Source: a virus. Taken from it: a stretch of 28,979 nt of DNA. The notes under the pieces were generated by a model. It saw nothing but the letters and a program-made list of their open reading frames with translations. It made no database searches and was not told the origin of the DNA. The stretch is from the IMG/VR virus record IMGVR_UViG_3300038701_001381, positions 1 through 28,979 of that record. One strand, given 5' to 3'. Made by a program: the position numbers and the translations under genes. Shown here in pieces: positions 1 through 5,519 of the stretch (positions within the stretch are counted from its first letter, which is position 1; every line of letters begins with the position of its first letter).

Positions 1-222
1 AACATTACCCGGTACTACATCACCCGTGAGGGTGGGGAACTGGTGAAGATCATGCCCCCCACACCCACGATGCTAAAGCAAGGCAAGACCGAGAACCGAA
101 GGATCGGGGTTCAAAAGGGTTGGCGGGTCTGTGTGTGCAATGACATCCGGGATGCTGTGGATGACATTAATTATGACTACTATGTCAACGAGGTTGAGAA
201 ATTAGTGATGGGGTTGAAGTGA
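1..222 (+). CDS. C-terminal fragment of an unrecognised phage protein
   Basis: An open frame enters from the left edge and gives 73 residues before a TGA at 220-222. The fragment starts NITRYYITREGG, has a basic middle part (KQGKTENRRIG) and ends in an acidic and tyrosine-rich stretch (NYDYYVNEVEKL). I do not recognise a named domain. It overlaps the nuclease start by one base (TGATG), so it belongs to the same rightward operon of replication and nucleic-acid genes. A role in DNA metabolism is a guess from position only. The start lies outside the window. Confidence 0.75.
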   Translation, partial: NITRYYITREGGELVKIMPPTPTMLKQGKTENRRIGVQKGWRVCVCNDIRDAVDDINYDYYVNEVEKLVMGLK

Positions 223-536
223 TGCTAGAAAAAGACATTGAGAAAAAGGTCTACACCTACGGCAAAACGCTGGGTATCGACCACTACAAGTTCACCTCGC
301 CGGCCAGGGCAGCCGTGCCTGATCGGATGTTTGTTTCAGAAGGTCGAGTGTTCTTCATCGAGTTCAAGCAGACCGGGAAGAAACCCACCCCCGCACAAGA
401 GCGGGAGATTACCCGGCTGCGGAACAACGGTGTACCCGTGTTCGTGGTGGACACGGTTGACGGGGGAAAGTACATCATGGATATGGTTCATATGGGCATG
501 GTGCCAGATCGGATACCGGGGAGTGGGCTGTCGTGA
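222..536 (+). CDS. VRR-NUC domain nuclease
   Basis: A 104-residue single-domain protein of the VRR-NUC branch of the PD-(D/E)XK nucleases, a family common in phage replication modules next to SNF2 helicases. Visible motifs are an N-terminal acidic residue E3 (LEKDIEKKV), PDRM at 33-36 and the core FIEFKQTGKKPTPAQ at 45-59, which supplies the acidic and lysine residues (E47, K49) and the typical PTPAQ turn. The family acts on branched or structured DNA; the substrate here is unknown. I chose ATG at 222, which overlaps the previous stop by one base; an in-frame GTG at 219 would add one residue. The next gene overlaps its stop (GTGA). Confidence 0.9.
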   Translation: MLEKDIEKKVYTYGKTLGIDHYKFTSPARAAVPDRMFVSEGRVFFIEFKQTGKKPTPAQEREITRLRNNGVPVFVVDTVDGGKYIMDMVHMGMVPDRIPGSGLS

Positions 537-1132
537 AGGTCTTGGTTGCATGTGAATACTCGGGGATTGTCAGGGACGCCTTTGCGAAACGTGGGCACTT
601 CGCCATGTCTTGCGACTTATTGGAGACAGAAGTACCCGGGTTCCATTGGCAAGGTGATGTTCGAGAGATATTGAATTTTGGTTGGGATTTGATGATAGCT
701 CATCCCGACTGCACATACTTATGCAGCAGCGGTCTGCATTGGAACAAAAGGGACACCACCAGGCAGGGAAAGACCGAAACAGCGTTGGTTTTTGTTAAGT
801 GTCTGATGGACGCTCCGATAGAAAAAATCGCAATAGAGAACCCTGTTGGTTGCATATCCACCCGTATTCGGAAACCAGATCAATACATCCAACCGTATGA
901 ATATGGACACGACGCTAGTAAAAAGACGGGGTTGTGGTTGAAGAATCTACCGTCGCTAACTCCTACTAAATTGGTTGAACCACGAGTGGTGGACGGTAAA
1001 AAGAGGTGGTCTAATCAAACCGATTCTGGTCAAAATAACCTGCCTCCGTCAGAGGATCGGTGGAGAGAGCGAGCGAGAACATACCAAGGGTGGGCTGATG
1101 CAATGGCGGAACAGTGGGGGTCTACATGTTAA
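533..1132 (+). CDS. DNA cytosine-C5 methyltransferase-like protein
   Basis: A 199-residue protein resembling the short phage DNA cytosine methyltransferases. Motif I-like VACEYSG is at 5-11. HPDCTYL at 57-63 takes the place of the catalytic Pro-Cys loop (usually PPC; here Asp precedes Cys60). IENP is at 101-104, matching the ENV/ENP motif. TGLWLKNLPSL at 132-142 follows. No obvious target-recognition domain is present, so it could be a minimal enzyme or a relative with altered activity. It starts at GTG 533 inside the nuclease stop. The helicase ATG at 1126 overlaps its end by seven bases. Its DNA looks AT-richer than the flanking genes, which hints at separate acquisition. Confidence 0.8.
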   Translation: MKVLVACEYSGIVRDAFAKRGHFAMSCDLLETEVPGFHWQGDVREILNFGWDLMIAHPDCTYLCSSGLHWNKRDTTRQGKTETALVFVKCLMDAPIEKIAIENPVGCISTRIRKPDQYIQPYEYGHDASKKTGLWLKNLPSLTPTKLVEPRVVDGKKRWSNQTDSGQNNLPPSEDRWRERARTYQGWADAMAEQWGSTC

Positions 1133-4100
1133 CCCCTGATCAACTCCACGACTACCAAAAGAAGGCGTCCAATTTCCAGTCCACACATCCTAACTCCGCC
1201 ATCTGGGCCGATATGGGGCTGGGCAAGACCGCGATAACCCTCACCAGCATCGCACATCTGCTGAATGCCGGGTTTTTACGGGGAACCCTCATCGTCGCTC
1301 CGATACGGGTGATCCGTCTCGTGTGGCGCCAGGAGGCCCTGAAGTGGTCACACACCCATCACCTCAAGTTCTCCATGGTTGCCGGCACGAAGGACCAGCG
1401 CACAAGGGCGTTGATGCAAAAGGCCGATGTCTACCTCATCAACTACGAGAACCTGAAATGGCTCGCAGATACTCTGACCACATACTATATCAAGAAGGAC
1501 CGCCAGATCCCCTTCAACGGGGTGGTGTGGGATGAATGTTTTCCTGCTGAAGTTCAAGTGTCCACCTCCGATTCTGATATTAGTATTGCGAATGTCAAGA
1601 TCGGTGATATAGTGGAGACACATCTTGGCCCGCGACGTGTAATAAACACCATGCGCAAGAGGGCTTATTGTCTTGTCACCATCACGCTGACATCTGGAGA
1701 AACTATCAGGTGTACACCCAACCATCCCTTTATGGCGAACGGTGCGTGGTGTGTAGCTGGGGAACTTAACGAAGGAGACCTTCTGCATGAAAGAACACAG
1801 CATTCGACGGTTCGGCCAGGGGTCTTGTCAAATATGTGGAAAGGTGTTCTGGAAAAGACGAGAGTCTCAGTTCACTTGTTCCAAAGGGTGCGCAAGTACG
1901 TGGCGAATGCAGCAACCCGAGATCAAGAGTTCAATCACCAATGGTGGAATAAGAGCCCTGGAGAAACATCGGCAGGAGAATGGTGTTTGGAACAAAGGGA
2001 AGTCTTGGTCCGCAGAGATGCGATTGAGAATGAGCGAGTCTCACAAGAAAAGAGACCATTCCCATTTAACTGGTGGGAATGGTACAGGGGGTTCTTGGGC
2101 AGAAAATCTTCTGAGGACGGTTCTGCCAGAACGATTCGAGCAGGAGTATATCCTACGCATCCCGAAGAAGATCGACGGAATACCAACCCACTACAAATTG
2201 GATTTCGGAGATCCGGTAAACCGGGTGGCAATCGAGGTTCAGGGGCAGTCTCATATCACCCACTTGGGGAAGATTCGAGACAAGAAGAAACGGGACTATT
2301 TGAACAGCCAAGGGTGGTCAGTGTTGTACATAACCAATACCCAGGTGGCGTTGATGTTTGGAATCTCCACGTAGAAGAAGCCGAGACGTACTTCGCAAAT
2401 GGCATACTTGTTCACAATTGCTCAAAAATGAAGAACAGCACCACGAAAAGGGTGTCGGCCTTCCGCAAGATTCTCCCTTTCTTCGACTGGACCACCGGAC
2501 TCACCGGCACCCCGGCTGCCAACGGTTACCGGGATCTCCACGGTCAATACCTGGTCCTGGACAAAGGGGTGCGTCTGGGCACCAGTAAGACCGCGTTCAC
2601 GGAGCGATTCTATTACAAGAAGTCAGCCTACAAGCTGGAGGCATTCCCGGATACCGAGGAGACCATCAAATCCCTGATCGGGGATATCACGATGCAGATG
2701 TCAGCGGAGGACTACAATCCTCTCCCGGACCTCATCATGAACGATATCCGGGTGGATCTCCCACCACAGATGCGTCGGAAATATGAGGATCTGGAAAAGG
2801 ACTTCTTCTTCCAACTCGACAACGGGACCGATGTGGAGGTGTTCAACAAGGCATCCTTGACCAATAAATGCATAGCTGAAGGTACTGAGGTTTTAACCAC
2901 TGATGGGTGGATACCTATTGAGCAGTATGATGGCCAAATGGTTTGGGATGGTGAGGAATGGGTAAACACCTCCGGTTTATCTTTCAATGGTTATAAATAT
3001 ACTATAAACTGTCACGATGTTCTTATGACTCCAGATCATAAGGTTCTCACGACAGACGGTTGGAAAGAGGCGAGGGATATTACCGATGGCGAATCCCGCG
3101 AAAGATATGACAGATCAGCAGTTCGATTACCTGACGGTTATTCGGAGAGCTGGGAGCAGAAAGAGGAAGGACGGTTCATCCCTGGCATTATGGGAAGTTC
3201 TCTGCGTTTGCGGGAACAAGAAGGTGATGATTGGTCAGAATCTTCGCAGGAACACCAATCGTCTAAAATCATGTGGGTGCAAACACTCGGAAGCAATAAT
3301 AAAGGGTCGGAAGGAGAAAGGTGTCTCGCACCACAATATGACGGGCACGCGTCCTTATGTTATATGGATCAACATGAAGTCCCGATGCAACAACCCATCA
3401 GACAAAGACTACCCGAGCTATGGGGGAAGGGGTATCACTGTATGCGAAAGGTGGTTAGGGTCATTTGCCGCTTTTTGGGAGGACATGTGCAATGGGTATC
3501 AGGATCACCTGACCATAGAGAGAATGGACAATTCTGCGGGGTACTATCCGGGGAATTGCAGATGGGGAACGATGACTCGTCAAGCGAACAATCGAAGATC
3601 ATCGGTCTACATCGACACCCCGATTGGTCGAATAACCGTAGCTCAAGCAGCAAGAAGGTACGGTCTAAAACCAATAACAATATACAAAAGGTTAGAGAGA
3701 GGGGCGTCAGATACAGAGGCGATAGCACCCGTAGGGTCTACGACATAGTAAACGCTGGTCCCAGACACAGGTACACTGTTAGAGGGACAGACGGTAAACC
3801 ACTGATTGTGCATAATTGCCTTCAGTTCAGCAACGGATTTGTCTACCCCATACCCGGCATCCCGAAGTGGGAACACATTCACGATCTGAAACTGGACGCC
3901 TTGGAGGACATCATCGAGGAGGCGGGCGGGTCCCCGATCCTTTGTGCGTATCAGTACCGGGCAGACGCGGAACGGATCATGGAGCGGTTCAAGAAACTCC
4001 GCCCGATCAACTTGACTGAGTGCAAATCTGAGGCGTCATTGAACAACGCGATGGCCCGGTGGAAGAACGACGACTGTCAACTGATGATAGGGCATCCGGC

Positions 4101-4365
4101 AAGCATGGGCCATGGTGTGGACGGATTGCAGGACAACGGTCACATCCTCGTCTGGTTCGGCCTGAACTGGTCACTGGACCTCTATCTGCAGTTCAATGCC
4201 CGGATACGTAGGCAGGGGCAGGGTGCCCCGGTAATCTGCCATCGGATATTGGTGGAGGACACCCTGGACCAAGCACAGGCATTGGCTCTGGGTGATAAGG
4301 AGGAGAGTCAGACATCTCTCCGCAATGCAATCAAGGCGTATCGTCAAATGAAGGAGAACGGGTGA
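1126..4365 (+). CDS. SNF2/DEAD-type phage helicase interrupted by two inteins
   Basis: A 1079-residue precursor. The extein parts are 1-137, 432-581 and 898-1079, which join into about 469 residues, a usual size for phage SNF2-like helicases. Seen in order: Walker A DMGLGKT at 29-35; Walker B VVWDE at 133-137, interrupted straight after the Glu by intein 1; GLTGTP at 458-463; an extein segment ending LTNK at 581, then intein 2; and the C-terminal helicase lobe with HPASMGHGVDGLQ and the motif VI-like QFNARIRRQGQG. Without the inteins the reading is WDE-CSKMKN and LTNK-CLQFSNG, both normal for the family. ATG 1126 is preferred over the in-frame GTG 1114. Function requires removal of intein 1, because it splits the ATPase motif. 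The family remodels or unwinds DNA; its partner here may be the VRR-NUC nuclease. Confidence 0.93.
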   Translation: MLTPDQLHDYQKKASNFQSTHPNSAIWADMGLGKTAITLTSIAHLLNAGFLRGTLIVAPIRVIRLVWRQEALKWSHTHHLKFSMVAGTKDQRTRALMQKADVYLINYENLKWLADTLTTYYIKKDRQIPFNGVVWDECFPAEVQVSTSDSDISIANVKIGDIVETHLGPRRVINTMRKRAYCLVTITLTSGETIRCTPNHPFMANGAWCVAGELNEGDLLHERTQHSTVRPGVLSNMWKGVLEKTRVSVHLFQRVRKYVANAATRDQEFNHQWWNKSPGETSAGEWCLEQREVLVRRDAIENERVSQEKRPFPFNWWEWYRGFLGRKSSEDGSARTIRAGVYPTHPEEDRRNTNPLQIGFRRSGKPGGNRGSGAVSYHPLGEDSRQEETGLFEQPRVVSVVHNQYPGGVDVWNLHVEEAETYFANGILVHNCSKMKNSTTKRVSAFRKILPFFDWTTGLTGTPAANGYRDLHGQYLVLDKGVRLGTSKTAFTERFYYKKSAYKLEAFPDTEETIKSLIGDITMQMSAEDYNPLPDLIMNDIRVDLPPQMRRKYEDLEKDFFFQLDNGTDVEVFNKASLTNKCIAEGTEVLTTDGWIPIEQYDGQMVWDGEEWVNTSGLSFNGYKYTINCHDVLMTPDHKVLTTDGWKEARDITDGESRERYDRSAVRLPDGYSESWEQKEEGRFIPGIMGSSLRLREQEGDDWSESSQEHQSSKIMWVQTLGSNNKGSEGERCLAPQYDGHASLCYMDQHEVPMQQPIRQRLPELWGKGYHCMRKVVRVICRFLGGHVQWVSGSPDHRENGQFCGVLSGELQMGNDDSSSEQSKIIGLHRHPDWSNNRSSSSKKVRSKTNNNIQKVRERGVRYRGDSTRRVYDIVNAGPRHRYTVRGTDGKPLIVHNCLQFSNGFVYPIPGIPKWEHIHDLKLDALEDIIEEAGGSPILCAYQYRADAERIMERFKKLRPINLTECKSEASLNNAMARWKNDDCQLMIGHPASMGHGVDGLQDNGHILVWFGLNWSLDLYLQFNARIRRQGQGAPVICHRILVEDTLDQAQALALGDKEESQTSLRNAIKAYRQMKENG
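1772..1777 (+). promoter_or_regulatory. Shine-Dalgarno sequence of nested endonuclease gene 1
   Basis: AAGGAG lies 9 bases before the ATG at 1787. In the intein frame the same bases encode the Glu-Gly-Asp of LNEGDLL, a conserved type of turn after block B. The site can therefore serve translation of the nested gene without disturbing the intein. Confidence 0.75.
1787..2374 (+). CDS. Vsr-like (EDxHD) homing endonuclease nested in intein 1, +1 frame
   Basis: A 195-residue protein fully inside intein 1 but read one base forward of the helicase frame. It has a zinc finger with Cys14, Cys17, Cys31 and Cys35 (CQIC..CSKGC), a NUMOD3-like DNA-binding motif NKGKSWSAEMRLRMSESHKK at 69-88, and a C-terminal Vsr-like nuclease with E106, D139 (YKLDF), H156 (EVQGQSH), D165 or D170 (RDKKKRD) and the core strand GWSVLYIT. 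This domain order is typical of mobile endonucleases, including the EDxHD class linked to split phage inteins. It would cut intein-less helicase genes near the insertion site. It starts at ATG 1787 with a good SD and stops at TAG inside the bases that encode block F. It is intact. Expression by internal initiation is inferred. Confidence 0.88.
   Translation: MKEHSIRRFGQGSCQICGKVFWKRRESQFTCSKGCASTWRMQQPEIKSSITNGGIRALEKHRQENGVWNKGKSWSAEMRLRMSESHKKRDHSHLTGGNGTGGSWAENLLRTVLPERFEQEYILRIPKKIDGIPTHYKLDFGDPVNRVAIEVQGQSHITHLGKIRDKKKRDYLNSQGWSVLYITNTQVALMFGIST
3072..3076 (+). promoter_or_regulatory. Shine-Dalgarno-like sequence of nested endonuclease gene 2
   Basis: GAGGG lies 9 bases before the ATG at 3086, with another purine run AAAGAGG just upstream. 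In the intein frame these bases encode WKEARD. The spacing is the same as for the first nested gene. Confidence 0.6.
3086..3748 (+). CDS. HNH-like homing endonuclease nested in intein 2, +1 frame
   Basis: A 220-residue protein fully inside intein 2 and shifted +1 to it. It has a zinc-ribbon-like pair CVCGN (Cys40, Cys42) and SCGC (Cys63, Cys65), then the phage HNH-family signature TRPYVIWINMKSRCNNP, YGGRGITVCERW, IERMDN at 144-149 and NCRW at 157-160 with QANNR at 166-170, and a C-terminal helix-turn-helix of NUMOD1 type, GRITVAQAARRYGL..IYKRL at about 181-203. This domain order is common in phage-borne mobile endonucleases. It starts at ATG 3086 and stops at TAG 3746-3748 within the bases that encode VYDIV of intein block F. 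It is intact and unrelated in family to the first nested enzyme. Target preference for the empty helicase site is inferred. Confidence 0.88.
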   Translation: MANPAKDMTDQQFDYLTVIRRAGSRKRKDGSSLALWEVLCVCGNKKVMIGQNLRRNTNRLKSCGCKHSEAIIKGRKEKGVSHHNMTGTRPYVIWINMKSRCNNPSDKDYPSYGGRGITVCERWLGSFAAFWEDMCNGYQDHLTIERMDNSAGYYPGNCRWGTMTRQANNRRSSVYIDTPIGRITVAQAARRYGLKPITIYKRLERGASDTEAIAPVGSTT

Positions 4366-4499
4366 AACTCCTCATCGGCATCCTGCTGGTGCTGGTTACC
4401 ACAACGGTTAACCGGGACCCTGTTGTACGAGACCCCGGGGAGCAGAAGCCACCCGGTGTCTGTCAGTACTGTGTGATCGTGAAATGGGTTACCGATTAG
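4362..4499 (+). CDS. Small signal-peptide-like protein, 45 residues
   Basis: It starts at GTG 4362, whose last two bases form part of the helicase stop (GTGA). The product has a positively charged start and one hydrophobic segment, MKLLIGILLVLVTTT, followed by a short polar tail with the pair CQYC. It could be a secreted or inner-membrane peptide; there is no lipobox. Function unknown. It is the last rightward gene; its TAG is 11 bases from the stop of the converging late operon, leaving no room for a separate terminator. Confidence 0.55.
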   Translation: MKLLIGILLVLVTTTVNRDPVVRDPGEQKPPGVCQYCVIVKWVTD

Positions 4500-4510
4500 C
4501 GGAAGGGTCC

Positions 4511-4816
4511 TCACCTTGGCGACGGTCCCCCGTTCCTGAATGTGTACCAGATAATGCCTGCCGCTGCGATCACACCGGCTGCCCACTTCACGAACTTCCC
4601 GATGGTGGAGAAGAATGTCACCCCTTTGACCACGGTGTCCCATGCCGCCAGCATGTCTCGGGTGTTGCAATGGATCTCTTTTACCATTTTGGTGTTGCTA
4701 TCCACTGCATCCTTCAGGGTTTCTTGAACTTTCTGTTCGTGCTCTTGGTGCAGAAGGAACTCGCTATGAAATTTTGATAGTTCTTCGTCAGACCATCGGC
4801 GATTTTCGTCAGTCAC
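4511..4816 (-). CDS. Coiled-coil, C-terminally membrane-anchored lysis-cassette protein
   Basis: A 101-residue protein. The N-terminal two thirds (about 7-65) are charged and helical, probably coiled coil. A single hydrophobic segment near the end (FVKWAAGVIAAAGIIWYTF) is followed by a short tail. I chose GTG at 4816, which shares one base with the TAG of the upstream peptidase gene, so the start MTDENRRW is coupled to it. It is the promoter-distal gene of the late operon, next to the holin and endolysin. A second holin, an antiholin or a spanin-like partner are all possible; no family is recognised with certainty. Confidence 0.65.
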   Translation of the reverse strand: MTDENRRWSDEELSKFHSEFLLHQEHEQKVQETLKDAVDSNTKMVKEIHCNTRDMLAAWDTVVKGVTFFSTIGKFVKWAAGVIAAAGIIWYTFRNGGPSPR

Positions 4817-5115
4817 TACAATTCCCCAAGAGAGTAATGGTTTCCATCCTTGCGTTTGAACCGGCCACCCCACGATCCGCCGATAGATTCCCAGTATTCA
4901 CCGAGCGGAAGGTGGTCCTCTGTCTCAGTAAGATACTGACCGTCCTTGAATAGGTTCAGATCGATGGCCAGCCGCTGGTAGTGGAACGATCCGTTAATGT
5001 GGCCGGAGGTAGCATAGGCGTCCCCGAAAGTCACCTCGTACCCAAGCACGGTCGCGTGGTCAATAAGTCGAGCAACCATCCTGGCGAATTTAGATTGTCT
5101 TTCTCGCAGTGTCAT
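4816..5115 (-). CDS. M15-family peptidase, probable endolysin
   Basis: A 99-residue single-domain protein resembling phage L-Ala-D-Glu type peptidases of the M15 (VanY-like) family, which cut peptidoglycan stem peptides at lysis. Zinc-ligand candidates are H45 and D52 in SFHYQRLAIDLN and H93 in DGNHYS, with the family hallmarks LGYEVTFGDAY at 24-34 and GEYWESIGGSWGGRF at 72-86. It lies at the short end for the family but has both ligand motifs. The ATG overlaps the holin stop by four bases (ATGA). It has no signal peptide, so it fits holin-dependent export. Confidence 0.9.
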   Translation of the reverse strand: MTLRERQSKFARMVARLIDHATVLGYEVTFGDAYATSGHINGSFHYQRLAIDLNLFKDGQYLTETEDHLPLGEYWESIGGSWGGRFKRKDGNHYSLGEL

Positions 5116-5519
5116 GACTTCCCTCCCAGGCCCACCCCTAAATTTTTCAAAGCTCGTTCACCGTACCAAAAACCCATACTGATCAGATTGAGTTGCCAGA
5201 GCATAGTCATAGTGTCGGGGTCAGTACCACTAGGTCCCTGCACAAAACCGTACAGAAAGAACCCTGCCAGAGTGTACGTGATTACAGGTCTGACCGAACC
5301 GCGCAATATCTGGATGATCGGGTGCACCTGATCCCCACGACCCTCGTATGCGACGATAAAGTCTCTGAAAGACTGGTCCTGTTTAAGATCAATATTCGCC
5401 AACTCATTCGCCAACTCGATCTTGGCTCTTGCCGCAGTCTCCGGGTCTGGCCAAATCTTGTCTATAACTTTCTCCCCCACCCCGACAAGAGGTGCAAGGA
5501 GCGCCATTGGGAAAGCCAT
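5112..5519 (-). CDS. GTA-type 3TM holin family protein
   Basis: A 135-residue protein matching the GTA_holin_3TM family. Typical features are VIDKIWPDPETAARAKIEL at 18-36, FRDFIVAYEG at 51-60 and ILRGSVRPVITY at 71-82, followed by hydrophobic segments (TLAGFFLYGFV; LWQLNLISMGFWYG). It should form inner-membrane lesions that release the adjacent peptidase. I chose ATG 5519 because it forms TAATG with the upstream stop and has GGAGG at a suitable distance. A longer start at 5534 would lie within the fibre gene. Confidence 0.88.
   Translation of the reverse strand: MAFPMALLAPLVGVGEKVIDKIWPDPETAARAKIELANELANIDLKQDQSFRDFIVAYEGRGDQVHPIIQILRGSVRPVITYTLAGFFLYGFVQGPSGTDPDTMTMLWQLNLISMGFWYGERALKNLGVGLGGKS

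Larger units (their letters stand above)
1537..2418 (+). mobile_element. Intein 1, in the helicase Walker B motif
   Basis: A 294-residue intein in frame with the helicase, residues 138-431 of the precursor. It begins with Cys1 (CFPAEVQV). Block B is TPNHPF with T60 and H63, block F reads VWNLHVEEAETYFANG, and it ends ILVHN before extein Cys+1 (CSKMKN). These are all the residues expected for a canonical splicing cycle. The interval between blocks B and F, where an in-frame endonuclease would sit, reads as a low-identity basic linker in this frame because the DNA encodes another protein in the +1 frame (1787-2374). Splicing competence is inferred from motifs. Confidence 0.92.
2869..3816 (+). 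mobile_element. Intein 2, between helicase lobes
   Basis: A 316-residue intein, precursor residues 582-897. Block A is CIAEGTEVLTTDGW, block B is TPDHKVL with T54 and H57, and the C-terminal end RRVYDIVNAGPRHRYTV followed by GKPLIVHN is a form common in phage inteins; the next residue is extein Cys+1 (CLQFSNG). All splicing residues are present. Between blocks B and F the helicase frame reads as serine- and charge-rich filler because an HNH-like gene occupies the +1 frame. The two inteins are different in sequence, so this is not a simple duplication. The DNA at 2881-2940 is 45 percent GC against 63 percent at 2461-2520 in the neighbouring extein, which supports foreign origin. Confidence 0.92.

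Noticed and set aside
1787-3748. Treating the nested endonuclease frames as shadows
   Set aside because: Both translate into clear, ordered mobile-endonuclease domains with conserved cysteines and catalytic residues, and both have SD-like sites. The shifted intein frame is the one that lacks family features there.
1126-4365. Programmed +1 frameshift joining intein and endonuclease
   Set aside because: It would end translation at the endonuclease stop and lose the second intein half; internal initiation with the visible SDs is simpler. It is not excluded.
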